Source: Xenorhabdus lircayensis
GTDB lineage: Bacteria; Pseudomonadota; Gammaproteobacteria; Enterobacterales; Enterobacteriaceae
NCBI RefSeq assembly: GCF_016306625.1
Contig: NZ_JACOII010000053.1
Coordinates: forward strand, 1-64,000
DNA: 64,000 bases
Direction of reading: 5' to 3'
The position numbers were made by a program, and so were the translations under genes. Under the pieces are notes generated by a model. That model did not search any database. It was not told where the DNA came from and worked only from the letters and a program-made list of their open reading frames with translations. Shown here in pieces: positions 53,644 to 63,986 of the stretch; the stretch's first letter is position 1; each line of letters starts with the position of its first letter.

Positions 53644-53675
53644 TATACCCAGTGGATTTCAAGTTGCAGGGTATA
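53644..53675 (+). repeat. Dispersed repeat copy with TATACCC/GGGTATA ends
   Basis: This copy of the repeat seen at 757 and 45761 contains GATTTCAAGTTGCAG and is bounded by perfect 7-bp inverted ends TATACCC and GGGTATA. Confidence 0.6.
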
Positions 53676-53687
53676 GCAGTGGTGAAT

Positions 53688-53720
53688 AAACGGCTCCCAT
53701 AATGGAAGCCGTTTTTATTT
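53688..53720 (+). terminator. pdh operon terminator
   Basis: AAACGGCTCC and GGAAGCCGTTT pair around a short loop and run into TTTTTATTT, 55 bp after lpd. Confidence 0.85.
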
Positions 53721-53763
53721 CCCATTCGTTTTTTCAATCATGTAATCACCTACACAGTTAAAT

Positions 53764-54411
53764 TTATGGCGTATATTTTCTAAGGCGATAAATATTGCCG
53801 ATAGCTGACCACTCATTTCTCTCTGATGGATTTAATACCATTGATGTTGTTTCAAAGTCGGGGAAACCATAAGGCTCAAATCCCAAACTTTTATAAAAAG
53901 AGACAGCGTATGGTTTAGCACTCACTTGCAATTCCCCACCATTACCCAGATTACAAGAAAGTTCTACCGCTTTTTCAACAAATAAACTGCCGCCACCTTG
54001 GCTGCCAGGATGGGTGAGCATAAAACCTATTTTATCTACTCCTTCATTATAAAAAGAGGTGCTTCCTGTGACAAAAGTCATCACTCCTATGGGAGTCCCT
54101 TGCACTAAGCAGATAAAGTAACGATGAAATTTTATTGTATTTATTTGATGAATGTCTTGATAGATCTCCTCTATTTCATGAGATACAGCGATGAAGGTAT
54201 TATGCCTTTCTATATCTGGATGAGAAGGGGGATTTAATGTTGAATACCAATCGCATGTGTTGCCCTTAATTCGAGCGAGTGCGATAAACATTTCATCTTT
54301 ACTGACTTCTTTTATCACTGTTTGGAATAATCGGTGATATCTTTCTTTGGGTGATTCTCTTATGTGAATCTTTGAAAATAAGTTATTAAATATTGCTCTA
54401 GGTGATTTCAT
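53764..54411 (-). CDS. GNAT-family N-acetyltransferase, paralogue 1
   Basis: This 215-aa protein has a C-terminal GNAT fold that uses acetyl-CoA. Motif A reads IGFMLTHPGSQGGGSLFVEKAV (about residues 127-148), with a pyrophosphate-binding loop shaped QGGGS. A late SFYKSLGFEPYGF block is typical of motif B. The N-terminal 60 residues (YHRLFQTVIKEVSKDEMFIA) resemble the next gene. There are shared RHNTFI and KFHRYFICLVQG blocks. The ATG follows GAAGCC. The substrate cannot be inferred; protein, peptide-antibiotic or polyamine acetylation are options. Confidence 0.75.
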   Translation of the reverse strand: MKSPRAIFNNLFSKIHIRESPKERYHRLFQTVIKEVSKDEMFIALARIKGNTCDWYSTLNPPSHPDIERHNTFIAVSHEIEEIYQDIHQINTIKFHRYFICLVQGTPIGVMTFVTGSTSFYNEGVDKIGFMLTHPGSQGGGSLFVEKAVELSCNLGNGGELQVSAKPYAVSFYKSLGFEPYGFPDFETTSMVLNPSERNEWSAIGNIYRLRKYTP

Positions 54412-54437
54412 AATATGGCTTCGTATAATGTTTTTAA

Positions 54438-55109
54438 TTACAGTAAATTACATCGCCAATTAAAATTAAATAGATAACTACCTCTTCTAAGTCGATACCC
54501 ATTGGAGGATGATATCCATCTATTACTATTGGCTGGCGTCAATCTCATAGTTGTTATATCAAAATTTCTATTACCTTCTGCTATAAAACCAAAATGTTCA
54601 TATATAGGTTTTGAGTAGGGTTCTGCATTTAGCATTAATATTCCTGAATGATTTAAGGAGGCAGATAGATTAACCGCATGTTCAATAAGTAAACCCCCAT
54701 ATCCTTGACCAGCAGGATACGTTAGCATATATCCTATTCTGTCAGCAGGATCAGCGGAAAGAGTCGGTGAGGCAGGAATGAATATCATAATACCAACGGC
54801 TTTTCCTTGAACTGAGCAGACAAAATGACGATGTACATTTATTCCTCCAATATCCGGATTTGAATAAATATTTTTTATCGAAGAATCTGTTTTTATAAAT
54901 GTGTTATGTCGATTTGCCTCTGATGAATCTGAATATGATTCTGTTTTTCCTTGAGATTCCGATACGTTTAGATTTTTAAGAGCCATCAGCATTTCAGTTT
55001 TTGAGATTTCTCTAATAATGGCCTGATATTCGGGATAATGCTGTTCTCTAACATTGGTGCTTGCATTAGGCTCTGCATTTATGCCATTTAATTCTTGATT
55101 TGTAATCAT
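54438..55109 (-). CDS. GNAT-family N-acetyltransferase, paralogue 2
   Basis: This 223-aa relative of the preceding gene has a GNAT core: IGYMLTYPAGQGYGGLLIEH for motif A with a proper Q-x-x-G-x-G/A loop (GQGYGG), then SKPIYEHFGFIAEG for motif B. The shared RHNTFI and HRHFVCSVQGKAVG blocks show common descent. I chose the ATG at 55109, which has GAAGG seven bases upstream; an in-frame ATG at 55130 is possible. Its loop is better preserved than paralogue 1, so it is the likelier active enzyme. Confidence 0.72.
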   Translation of the reverse strand: MITNQELNGINAEPNASTNVREQHYPEYQAIIREISKTEMLMALKNLNVSESQGKTESYSDSSEANRHNTFIKTDSSIKNIYSNPDIGGINVHRHFVCSVQGKAVGIMIFIPASPTLSADPADRIGYMLTYPAGQGYGGLLIEHAVNLSASLNHSGILMLNAEPYSKPIYEHFGFIAEGNRNFDITTMRLTPANSNRWISSSNGYRLRRGSYLFNFNWRCNLL

Positions 55110-55246
55110 GGTATAGCCTTCATCTTTCAATTTGTTGCTTTGTTGCTTTGTTGGTTTTGTTCACTTATTCCTGTACCAGTGTTACTTATGTATACTAGGA
55201 TTGCTTTATTTTCCGCCGTGTTCTAACTTAAAATCTATTAAATATA

Positions 55247-55813
55247 TCAACACTGGCTATTAAATTGATAATGTCCATTGTTATTTATCCATTTGTCATT
55301 TTCTTTAGGTACTAACAGCATTTGCACAGAATTTATTTTTTTGAAGCCAAAATTTTGATAAATTTCTTCAGTTTAATTCATTGGAATTATCTTTAGATTA
55401 CCAGAGTATCCTATTTCAAACGATTTATTGACTGCATGCTCAATAAGCCGATATCCCGTATTTCTTATTCCGGGGTGGATGGTTAATATGTTGATAGATG
55501 GGACATGGGGAGGATATTTTGCAGAGGTGTATAATAGTAAGAAGCCCACTGCAACTTCATTAATATAGTAAGTGAACGTAAAGTGGGAAGAATTATTTGA
55601 ACAGGTTGAATTAAGTATATCTTTTAAGGTTTTTTCCAATTGGTATAACATCTCCAATGAATTGGTGCAGCGATTATTCCATTTTCTTATTTCCATGTCT
55701 GTACCTGCACAGGAGTATGTCCAGTCATCTTTAATCATGACTTTTCTTAATTTCATTAATAAATAAAGTGTGTCAATAATATTAGTTTCTCTAATTATTG
55801 GATTGTAATTCAT
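55247..55813 (-). pseudogene. GNAT-family N-acetyltransferase, paralogue 3, in-frame stop
   Basis: A 189-codon frame is interrupted by TAA at 55373-55375. Before the stop it reads to GYSGNLKIIPMN; after it the same frame continues TEEIYQNFGFKKINSVQMLL then VPKENDKWINNNGHYQFNS. That aligns with motif B and the C-terminus of paralogue 2 (PIYEHFGF, NSNRWISSSNGYRLRR). Motif A is also altered (HPGIRNTGYRLIEHA). The upstream part aligns weakly with the other two. So this is a recently broken third copy, or one needing stop readthrough. Confidence 0.72.
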
Positions 55814-56192
55814 ATCGGTTTATTCTCTGGGTATAACAAATGAAATTATAACTTAGATGGAAGTTAATCATGTCATCTGTATCTGACAAGTCTCGGAAGA
55901 TAAAAGTTAAGGCATTTTCGGGTCTCAATAGCAAAAAACAGCATATTTATCTATAAATACTCTTTTTTATGACATTTATCTAGAATTTTATCACCGTGTA
56001 ATGTTGATTTTATGTGAATGAATTAACATGCTATTCAAATTTTGGTATGCTAAGTGTCCGAGGTTGAGCATAATTCTGATGTTATGCGAGCAAAATCCTC
56101 TGACCTGGCACCCTTGATGATTGTTTTCAATGATCGTTACCGGGTGCAGACAGCCGGGTATATAAAATGACAATGAGAGCGAGGAGAAAGTC
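55814..56192. other. acnB upstream region with structured leader
   Basis: No gene is seen. CTGGCACCC and GGGTGCAG (about 56104 and 56142) can enclose an inner GATGATTG/CAATGATC stem, giving a compound hairpin that ends some 45 bp before the acnB start. In E. coli acnB translation is controlled by RyhB and by apo-AcnB; a link to this structure is only a suggestion. Confidence 0.4.
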
Positions 56193-58790
56193 GTGCTAGA
56201 AGAATACCGCAAGCACGTAGCCGAGCGTGCAGCTCAAGGCATCGTCCCTAAGCCATTAGACGCAGCACAAGTAGCAGCGCTGGTAGAATTACTGAAGAAC
56301 CCACCTGAAGGTGAAGAAGATTTCCTGTTAGATCTACTGACCAATCGTATTCCTCCTGGTGTAGATGAAGCCGCTTATGTTAAAGCGGGTTTCCTTTCTG
56401 CCATTACTAAGGGGGAAACTGTATCTCTCTTGGTCACACAGGAAAAAGCCATTGAATTATTGGGAACCATGCAGGGCGGGTATAACATCCACGCTTTAAT
56501 TGATGCTCTTGATGATGAAAAATTGGCACCGATTGCGGCGAAAGCGCTTTCTCATACTTTGCTGATGTTTGATAGCTTCTATGACGTAGAAGAAAAAGCA
56601 AAAGCGGGTAATGCCCATGCTAAACAGATCATTCAGGCATGGGCTGATGCAGAATGGTTCCTTGAACGCCCTGAGTTGGCGGAAAAAATTACTGTTACTG
56701 TCTTTAAGGTTACGGGTGAAACCAATACCGATGATCTCTCTCCTGCACCTGATGCGTGGTCACGTCCTGATATTCCTCTGCATGCTTTGGCAATGCTCAA
56801 GAATGCCCGTGAAGGCATTGAACCAGATCAAGCTGGTGCCGTAGGCCCGATTAAGCAAATCGAAGCATTGAGTAAGAAAGGCTATCCATTGGCCTATGTC
56901 GGTGATGTTGTCGGTACGGGGTCTTCCCGTAAATCAGCAACTAACTCTGTATTGTGGTTTATGGGGGAAGATATTCCATTTGTGCCAAATAAACGCGGTG
57001 CAGGTGTAGTATTGGGTGGAAAAATTGCCCCAATCTTCTTCAATACCATGGAAGATGCGGGGGCGTTACCAATCGAAGCGGAAGTTTCCAAACTCAATAT
57101 GGGTGATTTGGTTGATATCTATCCATATAAAGGTGAAATCCGCCATCACGAAACGAATGAGTTATTGTCTACTTTTGAACTGAAAACCGATGTACTGGCC
57201 GATGAAGTACGTGCAGGTGGTCGTATCCCATTGATTATCGGCCGTGGTTTGACTGGAAAAGCACGTGAATCACTGGGTTTGCCGCACAGTGATGTATTCC
57301 GACAGGCAAAAGCGATTGCGAAAAGCGATCGTGGCTTCTCACTGGCACAGAAAATGGTTGGCCGTGCTTGCGGCGCAGTCGGTATTCGTCCGGGAGAATA
57401 TTGTGAGCCGAAGATGACTTCTGTGGGGTCTCAGGATACTACTGGGCCAATGACGCGGGATGAATTGAAAGATTTGGCGTGTCTGGGCTTCTCTGCGGAT
57501 CTGGTCATGCAGTCATTCTGTCATACAGCGGCTTATCCAAAACCTGTTGATGTGACCACACATCATACTCTGCCTGATTTCATCATGAACCGTGGTGGGG
57601 TATCGCTGCGTCCAGGGGATGGCATCATCCACTCATGGTTGAACCGCATGTTGCTGCCAGATACGGTAGGTACAGGTGGAGATTCCCATACCCGTTTCCC
57701 AATTGGTATCTCTTTCCCCGCGGGTTCAGGGCTGGTGGCATTTGCTGCTGCAACTGGCGTGATGCCGTTGGATATGCCTGAATCTGTATTGGTGCGCTTT
57801 AAAGGGAAAATGCAACCTGGTATTACCCTGCGTGATTTGGTTCATGCAATTCCTTACTATGCGATTCAGCAAGGCTTGCTGACTGTTGAGAAGAAAGGTA
57901 AGAAAAATATCTTCTCTGGTCGTATTCTTGAGATTGAAGGTCTGCCAGAACTCAAAGTTGAGCAGGCATTCGAATTGGCTGACGCATCAGCGGAACGCTC
58001 TGCGGCTGGTTGTACCATTAAGTTGGATAAATCACCGATCATTGAATATCTGCAATCGAACATCGTATTGCTGAAATGGATGATTGCGGAAGGCTATGGT
58101 GATCGCCGGACATTGGAACGCCGTATTATTGGCATGGAAAACTGGCTGAAAGATCCTCAATTGCTGGAAGCAGATGCAGATGCAGAATACGCTGCGGTAA
58201 TTGAAATTGATCTGGCGGATATTAAAGAGCCTATTTTGTGCGCGCCTAACGATCCAGATGATGCGCGCCTGTTATCCGTAGTTGCTAACAGCAAAATTGA
58301 TGAAGTCTTTATTGGTTCTTGTATGACTAATATTGGTCATTTCCGTGCAGCGGGTAAGTTGCTGGATCAGCATAAAGGCCAGTTACCGACTCGTTTGTGG
58401 GTTGCTCCTCCAACTAAGATGGATGCCGCCCAATTAACGGAAGAAGGCTATTACAGCGTCTTTGGCAAGAGCGGGGCCCGCATCGAGATTCCTGGTTGTT
58501 CATTGTGCATGGGAAATCAGGCGCGAGTAGCGGATGGTTCGACTGTAGTATCTACTTCTACCCGTAATTTCCCGAACCGTCTCGGCACGGGTGCAAATGT
58601 TTATCTGGCTTCTGCGGAGTTGGCTGCTGTGGCTTCACTGTTGGGTCGCTTGCCAACGCCAGAAGAGTATTTGCAATTCATGGATAAAGTGGATGAAACC
58701 GCAGCAGATACTTATCGCTACCTCAATTTTGATCAATTGGGTCAGTACACAGAAAAAGCGGATGATGTGATCTTCCAATCTGCTGTGTAA
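56193..58790 (+). CDS. acnB: Aconitate hydratase B AcnB
   Basis: AcnB is the main TCA-cycle aconitase and interconverts citrate and isocitrate with a [4Fe-4S] cluster. It has 865 aa. The N-terminal HEAT-like domain (residues 1-160) is specific to AcnB; then the swivel domain has [16 protein letters not shown]. The cluster cysteines are in [10 protein letters not shown] and [13 protein letters not shown]. The start is GTG after GAGGAGAAAG, and the N-terminus [15 protein letters not shown] equals that of E. coli. Confidence 0.98.
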   Translation: MLEEYRKHVAERAAQGIVPKPLDAAQVAALVELLKNPPEGEEDFLLDLLTNRIPPGVDEAAYVKAGFLSAITKGETVSLLVTQEKAIELLGTMQGGYNIHALIDALDDEKLAPIAAKALSHTLLMFDSFYDVEEKAKAGNAHAKQIIQAWADAEWFLERPELAEKITVTVFKVTGETNTDDLSPAPDAWSRPDIPLHALAMLKNAREGIEPDQAGAVGPIKQIEALSKKGYPLAYVGDVVGTGSSRKSATNSVLWFMGEDIPFVPNKRGAGVVLGGKIAPIFFNTMEDAGALPIEAEVSKLNMGDLVDIYPYKGEIRHHETNELLSTFELKTDVLADEVRAGGRIPLIIGRGLTGKARESLGLPHSDVFRQAKAIAKSDRGFSLAQKMVGRACGAVGIRPGEYCEPKMTSVGSQDTTGPMTRDELKDLACLGFSADLVMQSFCHTAAYPKPVDVTTHHTLPDFIMNRGGVSLRPGDGIIHSWLNRMLLPDTVGTGGDSHTRFPIGISFPAGSGLVAFAAATGVMPLDMPESVLVRFKGKMQPGITLRDLVHAIPYYAIQQGLLTVEKKGKKNIFSGRILEIEGLPELKVEQAFELADASAERSAAGCTIKLDKSPIIEYLQSNIVLLKWMIAEGYGDRRTLERRIIGMENWLKDPQLLEADADAEYAAVIEIDLADIKEPILCAPNDPDDARLLSVVANSKIDEVFIGSCMTNIGHFRAAGKLLDQHKGQLPTRLWVAPPTKMDAAQLTEEGYYSVFGKSGARIEIPGCSLCMGNQARVADGSTVVSTSTRNFPNRLGTGANVYLASAELAAVASLLGRLPTPEEYLQFMDKVDETAADTYRYLNFDQLGQYTEKADDVIFQSAV

Positions 58791-58810
58791 AAAAGTATAT
58801 TGCAATGAAT

Positions 58811-58835
58811 GGGGGGCAAATGCCTCCCTTTTTTT
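58811..58835 (+). terminator. acnB terminator
   Basis: GGGGGGC and GCCTCCC pair (one G-T) around AAAT and run into seven T, 20 bp after acnB. Confidence 0.85.
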
Positions 58836-58969
58836 ATGTCTATCGTTTTATGACATCTTTGTGGCAATTTTTGTGTCAGTTTGTGGACTGCCTCAGAGGT
58901 GGGGCTGGCAGAAATGTTTAAAATCCAAAGGTGTCTGTTTGGTATAAGCCAAAATAGTGGAGGTACATA

Positions 58970-59341
58970 ATGGAATATGAATTTATGCAGGATGTTACTG
59001 GTCAGGTAACAACATCTTTTTCAATGGATCATGAAGCTATCGGTCATTGGTTGAATGAGGAAGTGAAAGGTGATTTCAGCATATTAGATAAAATCACCGC
59101 GGCATTGGAAAATATTAGAGGCAGTGAACGCCAGTGGCAGTTGGCAGGTCATGAATATACGTTATTGATGAGTGAAGGTGAAATCATGATTAGGGCTAAT
59201 CAACTCCAGTTTGATACCGAGATGATAGAAGAGGGAATGAGTTATTACGATAACGAGAGCCTGGCTTTTTGTGGAGCAGACGATTTTATCGATATGTTAG
59301 CTGATTACAGAGAGTTTGTTTTGCAAAAAAATCAAACATAA
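58970..59341 (+). CDS. yacL: UPF0231 family protein YacL
   Basis: YacL is a 123-aa protein of the conserved family UPF0231 with no established function. It has the family blocks MEYEFMQDVTGQV, GSERQWQLAGHEYTLLMS and MSYYDNESLAFCGADDF, and is strongly acidic. It follows acnB, as in E. coli. GTGGAGGT lies just upstream of the ATG. Confidence 0.95.
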   Translation: MEYEFMQDVTGQVTTSFSMDHEAIGHWLNEEVKGDFSILDKITAALENIRGSERQWQLAGHEYTLLMSEGEIMIRANQLQFDTEMIEEGMSYYDNESLAFCGADDFIDMLADYREFVLQKNQT

Positions 59342-59515
59342 GTATTAGTGTTCAACCAACGATGGCTTTCTGCCATAATCAATATTCCATCATATTTGAG
59401 TGTTGTGATCGTAGCTTTTCTATTTTTTGAACCGGAACCTATGTTGATCGGTGGAGTTCATAGCAAATAACGGCACTGAATGGAGATAGGTTCCAACAAT
59501 AACGGTGGGCTTTGT

Positions 59516-60388
59516 ATGGAAGAGATCAATCTGTCAAATGAGATTGATAAAGCGGCAGGCTGGTTTACCAGCAATCAGGATTTACTGATTCAGTATGCGG
59601 TGAATATTGTATCTGCCATTTTGATTCTTATCATTGGTTTATTTATTGCCAAGCTAATCAGTAAAGCTGTTAAGCGTGTTATGTCATTGCGTGGTATTGA
59701 TGCCACTATTTCTGATTTTTTATCTGCGATTATTCGTTATGCCGTTATCGCGTTTACGATTATCGCGGTTCTTGGGAAATTGGGCATTCAGACTGCGTCT
59801 GTGATTGCGGTTATCGGTGCCGCAGGTTTGGCAGTCGGTCTGGCATTACAAGGCTCTTTGTCAAATTTTGCAGCAGGTGTTTTGTTGGTGATCTTCCGTC
59901 CACTGCGTACTGGTGAATATGTCAGTATCGGTGCTGTGGAAGGAACGGTAGTGCAAGTACAGATTTTCTCTACGACATTGCGCACGGCAGATGACCGTAT
60001 CATCGTGATCCCCAACGGTAAGATTATTGCGGACAATATTATTAACAATAGTCGTGAACCTAACCGCCGTACCCAGATTATGGTGGGGGTTGCATATAAT
60101 GCGGATATTGATGAAGTGAAAAGCGTGTTGGGTGATGTAATTAAAGCGGATAAACGCATTCAACATGAAAAAGGCGTCACTATTCGTCTACATGAAATGG
60201 CACCTTCGTCATTGAATTTTGTTGTGCGTGTATGGACAACCAACGGTGATGCTTGGAATGTGTATTGGGATTTAATGGAAAACTTTAAGCGTGCTTTAGA
60301 TAAGCATAATATCGGTATTCCATTCCCACAAATGGATGTTTATCTGCATCAGCAGCAAGCAGCCTTACAGAAGAATACGGGCGAATAA
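59516..60388 (+). CDS. mscS: Small-conductance mechanosensitive channel MscS
   Basis: MscS is a homoheptameric channel that opens under membrane tension during osmotic downshock. It has 290 aa. Three membrane segments are seen (about residues 24-46, 66-84 and 90-120). The pore helix TM3 is glycine/alanine-rich ([20 protein letters not shown]), followed by the beta domain ([20 protein letters not shown]) and the C-terminal mixed domain. I prefer the ATG at 59516, which gives the E. coli-like start; one at 59480 is in frame. Confidence 0.93.
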   Translation: MEEINLSNEIDKAAGWFTSNQDLLIQYAVNIVSAILILIIGLFIAKLISKAVKRVMSLRGIDATISDFLSAIIRYAVIAFTIIAVLGKLGIQTASVIAVIGAAGLAVGLALQGSLSNFAAGVLLVIFRPLRTGEYVSIGAVEGTVVQVQIFSTTLRTADDRIIVIPNGKIIADNIINNSREPNRRTQIMVGVAYNADIDEVKSVLGDVIKADKRIQHEKGVTIRLHEMAPSSLNFVVRVWTTNGDAWNVYWDLMENFKRALDKHNIGIPFPQMDVYLHQQQAALQKNTGE

Positions 60389-60398
60389 TTAAAATATC

Positions 60399-60429
60399 TT
60401 GGTGTGGGAATTTCTGTTGTTCACACCAA
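60399..60429 (+). terminator. Hairpin after mscS
   Basis: TTGGTGTG and CACACCAA form an 8-bp stem with a 15-nt loop 10 bp after the mscS stop. No T-run follows. Confidence 0.45.
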
Positions 60430-60566
60430 AGATAAATACAAGTTTGAATAAAATCGGCATCATTTTTTCTAATGATGGATAAGAAAGATTAATTTTCACT
60501 AATATATGATATTGCTTAATATGCATTAATACCGTAACTAATTGAATAATTATTAGGAATTTTTGC

Positions 60567-61190
60567 ATGTTTTCAATATTTATACAGGGGTTTTTCCTCA
60601 GCGCTGCGATGATCCTTCCACTTGGGCCACAAAATGTGTTTGTAATGCAGCAGGGGAGCAGAAAACAGTTTCATTTAATGAGTGCGACGTTATGTTCCAC
60701 CAGTGATGCTCTTCTCATTATCGCAGGAATATTTGGTGGAAGTGCTTTGCTTGGGCAATCGACATTTTTGCTGCAAGTAGTGACATGGGGAGGTGTCGCA
60801 TTTTTGCTATGGTATGGATGGTCTGCCTTTTGGACAGCGCTATCGGCGGAAATCGAACTTTCCGGCGCTGCAAATATTGTCCAAAGCCGCTGGCGAGTCA
60901 TAATGACGCTATTTGCAGTGACATGGCTGAATCCCCATGTTTATCTGGATACCTTTGTGGTATTGGGAAGCATAGGAGGGCAATTATCAGTAGAGCTTAG
61001 GCCGTGGTTTACCATCGGAGCAGTGATGGCATCAATCAGTTGGTTTTTTGCATTGTCATTTTTAGCCGCGTGGTTTTCACCTGTGCTCAACCGGCCTCTA
61101 TCACAACGAATCATCAATATTTTTGTCGGCTGCGTGATGTGGTACATCGCTTGGGGCTTAATTAAGCAAGGATTACAGATTTTTTACTGA
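60567..61190 (+). CDS. argO: Arginine exporter ArgO
   Basis: ArgO is a LysE-family inner-membrane exporter of arginine (and canavanine). It has 207 aa with about six membrane segments. The family signature near the start is [17 protein letters not shown], followed by [17 protein letters not shown]. ArgP, encoded at 62023-62928, activates argO in E. coli, and the two genes flank yggE here as they do there. Confidence 0.94.
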   Translation: MFSIFIQGFFLSAAMILPLGPQNVFVMQQGSRKQFHLMSATLCSTSDALLIIAGIFGGSALLGQSTFLLQVVTWGGVAFLLWYGWSAFWTALSAEIELSGAANIVQSRWRVIMTLFAVTWLNPHVYLDTFVVLGSIGGQLSVELRPWFTIGAVMASISWFFALSFLAAWFSPVLNRPLSQRIINIFVGCVMWYIAWGLIKQGLQIFY

Positions 61191-61291
61191 TTTCAGCACT
61201 TTTTCATAGTTAGTGTGTCTTTATAGATAGTGTGCTAATGTTTCTGAAAGCACCTTACTCATGTAAATTTGCTGTATTTGAAGGAGGTTTT

Positions 61292-62026
61292 GTGAAATGT
61301 AAATCACTGGCATTGGCTGCGATGATGACTTTGGGAAGCTTGTCTTGCATGACTGCTTCTGCTGCTGAATTGCCATCTATTCCACATATTTCTACTTCTG
61401 GCAACGCGGTAATTAAAGCGGCACCAGACATGGCTACGTTGATGATCCATGTGAGCGAGACTCAAAAGAGCGCAGCAGATGCAAAGAAAAAAGTGGATGG
61501 GCGTGTCGCGAAATATTTCGATTTTCTGAAAAATAGTAGCATCGAAAAGAAAGATATTGATGCTGCCAATTTACGCACTCAGCCAGAATATCAATATGAA
61601 CAAAAGACGGGTAAATCAACTATCACGGGCTATAGGGCATCGCGTTCAGTTGAAGTTAAAGTTCACAAACTAGATCAGCTGAATACCTTATTGGATGGCG
61701 CCCTGAAAGCTGGACTGGGTGAAATTAATTCGATTCAGTTTAGTGTTGATAATCCGCAACGCTATCGCGATGAAGTCAGACAAAAAGCTATTGAGAATGC
61801 TATTCAACAGGCGGCTGCACTGGCAAAAGGGTTCAATGGTAAGTTAGGGCCTGTATATAGCATCAATTACCAGGCTCCAGAAGCTGTGCCAGCGCCGATG
61901 AGCCGCCTGAAATATCAGACAGCTCTGATGGCAGCATCCGCCTCAGATTCAGCCAGTGAAACTTATGAACCACAGAGCATTGAATTTTCTGATCACGTCG
62001 ACGCAGTTTTTGAATTACAACGTTAA
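61292..62026 (+). CDS. yggE: Oxidative stress defence protein YggE (SIMPL domain)
   Basis: YggE is a periplasmic SIMPL-domain protein implicated in lowering oxidative stress; the mechanism is unknown. The protein has 244 aa from the GTG at 61292, which follows a perfect AAGGAGG and yields a proper signal peptide ([18 protein letters not shown]) cleaved near ASA-AEL. An upstream in-frame ATG at 61232 would bury the signal. Core blocks: [33 protein letters not shown] and [12 protein letters not shown]. The end overlaps the convergent argP end by four bases. Confidence 0.9.
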   Translation: MKCKSLALAAMMTLGSLSCMTASAAELPSIPHISTSGNAVIKAAPDMATLMIHVSETQKSAADAKKKVDGRVAKYFDFLKNSSIEKKDIDAANLRTQPEYQYEQKTGKSTITGYRASRSVEVKVHKLDQLNTLLDGALKAGLGEINSIQFSVDNPQRYRDEVRQKAIENAIQQAAALAKGFNGKLGPVYSINYQAPEAVPAPMSRLKYQTALMAASASDSASETYEPQSIEFSDHVDAVFELQR

Positions 62027-62928
62027 TTAATTTCATCTTCCTGACGTAACATCTGACGTCCTAGTTTTAGCAGGGCGTCAGTGACTTTTCTCATCGCTCC
62101 ACTCTCAGGGGCAAAACGATGCCAATAAAGCATACGGCGTTGGTACAGCCCTGGGGTTAAATCAACTAACTCACCAGCTTGCAGTTCCTTGCCGATTTGC
62201 AAGTGTGGGATCATGCAACAAGTCGAGCCTTGCTTTGCCAATTGAACGAACGCTTCAGAAGAATTCACGATGTGGCAGGGCACACTACCCGGTGATAAAT
62301 CAAAATTCTGTTGCAAAAATGCTTGATGCATATCATCCAGATGGTCGAATGCGACGGCAGGTGCTTTCAGTAATGCTGAACGAGTCACTCCATTTGGGAA
62401 AAAACGCTTTGCGAAATCTGGAGAAGCAACAAACAGATAATCGAGGGCACCTAACTTATCAACTAAACAGCTTGGCAGAGGTTGAGATTGAATGCTAACC
62501 GCCCCGACAACTTCCCCACGCCGCAAGAGTTCCTGAGTTCGGGTTTCATCTTCCACCTGAATGTTTAGCCGAATAGGTAAATCGGACAAAACAGGATGAA
62601 GAGCCGGTAAAAGCCACGTAGCCAGACTATCCGCATTAACTGCGAGGGAGAGCAACAATGGGATATCATGACCATTTTCATCGCCGAGCCATTGTGCTTC
62701 CAGCAATTCTACCTGCTGTAATAGCGCGAGCAGTTTTTGCCCTTGCTCTGTGGGGCGGGGTGGGACGGTACGAACCAATAGTGGCTGACCAAACAAATTT
62801 TCTAATTGTTTAATTCTCTGGGATACCGCGGATTGGGTGATACAAAGTTTTTGTGCCGCCCGTTCGAAACCACGTTCTCGTATCACGGCATCTAATGCTT
62901 GCAGAGATCGGTAATCAGGACGTTTCAT
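62023..62928 (-). CDS. argP: LysR-type regulator ArgP (IciA)
   Basis: ArgP is a LysR-family dimeric activator of argO and several amino-acid genes, responding to arginine and lysine. It was also described as IciA, an inhibitor of oriC opening. It has 301 aa. The helix-turn-helix lies at residues 4-62 ([20 protein letters not shown]), and the effector domain contains [19 protein letters not shown] chose the ATG at 62928 (start [16 protein letters not shown]) over the extended frame to 62997, because it equals the E. coli N-terminus. Confidence 0.97.
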   Translation of the reverse strand: MKRPDYRSLQALDAVIRERGFERAAQKLCITQSAVSQRIKQLENLFGQPLLVRTVPPRPTEQGQKLLALLQQVELLEAQWLGDENGHDIPLLLSLAVNADSLATWLLPALHPVLSDLPIRLNIQVEDETRTQELLRRGEVVGAVSIQSQPLPSCLVDKLGALDYLFVASPDFAKRFFPNGVTRSALLKAPAVAFDHLDDMHQAFLQQNFDLSPGSVPCHIVNSSEAFVQLAKQGSTCCMIPHLQIGKELQAGELVDLTPGLYQRRMLYWHRFAPESGAMRKVTDALLKLGRQMLRQEDEIN

Positions 62929-63055
62929 TGAAAATAAGATTCTCCGTTTATGTGGCCTAAATAGCACTATGCCATATTTTTTCGTGGGGTGAGGCAATAT
63001 TGTTTATACTAGCTGTCAGATTTTTCCTTGTAACTGATTATAGGCAGTGATTGAT

Positions 63056-63715
63056 ATGACTCAGGATGAACTGAAAAAGGCAGTAGGTTGGACAGCATTG
63101 GAATACGTCAAACCAGGCACAATCGTAGGTGTTGGTACAGGTTCAACAGCAGCGCATTTTATTGATGCGTTAGGAACTATCAAAGATAAAATTGAAGGTG
63201 CGGTGTCTAGCTCAGAAGCATCGACTGAGAAACTGAAAAGCCTCGGAATTCCTGTACTTGACTGCAATGATGTTGACACGTTGGATATTTATGTTGATGG
63301 CGCTGATGAAATTAACGGTCAGATGCAGATGATCAAAGGCGGTGGAGCAGCATTAACCCGAGAGAAAATCATTGCCGCTGTTGCGAAGAAATTTATCTGC
63401 ATTATTGATTCGTCTAAGCAAGTGGATGTGTTGGGTAAATTCCCACTGCCGGTTGAAGTTATCCCCATGGCACGTGCTTATGTTACCCGTGAGCTGGCTA
63501 AATTGGGAGGAACACCGGTTTACCGTGAAAACGTGGTGACAGATAATGGCAATGACATTCTGGACGTCCACAATCTTTCCATTGTTGATCCCATTGAATT
63601 AGAAAGCAAAATCAATGCTATCGCTGGCGTGGTAACTGTTGGCCTCTTTGCCAATCGTGGCGCTAACGTGGTGTTGGTAGGGACTTCGGACGGAGTTAAA
63701 ACAATCACGGCGTAA
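63056..63715 (+). CDS. rpiA: Ribose-5-phosphate isomerase A
   Basis: RpiA interconverts ribulose 5-phosphate and ribose 5-phosphate in the pentose phosphate pathway. It has 219 aa. The phosphate-binding loop is [11 protein letters not shown], the active-site Asp81/Asp84-type block is YVDGADEIN, and [14 protein letters not shown] carries the catalytic Lys and Glu. The ATG at 63056 equals the E. coli start [11 protein letters not shown]; one three codons earlier is in frame. It is divergent from argP. Confidence 0.97.
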   Translation: MTQDELKKAVGWTALEYVKPGTIVGVGTGSTAAHFIDALGTIKDKIEGAVSSSEASTEKLKSLGIPVLDCNDVDTLDIYVDGADEINGQMQMIKGGGAALTREKIIAAVAKKFICIIDSSKQVDVLGKFPLPVEVIPMARAYVTRELAKLGGTPVYRENVVTDNGNDILDVHNLSIVDPIELESKINAIAGVVTVGLFANRGANVVLVGTSDGVKTITA

Positions 63716-63722
63716 TCGTTTA

Positions 63723-63748
63723 TTGAAGGCAGAATATTCTGCCTTCAA
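63723..63748 (+). terminator. rpiA terminator
   Basis: TTGAAGGCAGAAT and ATTCTGCCTTCAA form a perfect 26-bp palindrome right after rpiA, followed by AATATTTTTG. Confidence 0.75.
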
Positions 63749-63986
63749 AATATTTTTGTACTTATACAAAAAAAGAAAATTTGGTGATATATATCACGTT
63801 TATGTCTATGTAAGCATCAAAATCCTGCTTTTTTTCTGTAACTTGTTATTTTATTTTGCATAACAACTTATTTACTGTTGCTTATTCTGTGACATGAGCA
63901 ATCGATTGTATTGCCGTTGTCGTTTTTTTTGTTATTTTGGTGGAATCGATATGCGTTATGAAAATGAGTACAACTAGGGCGGGCAA

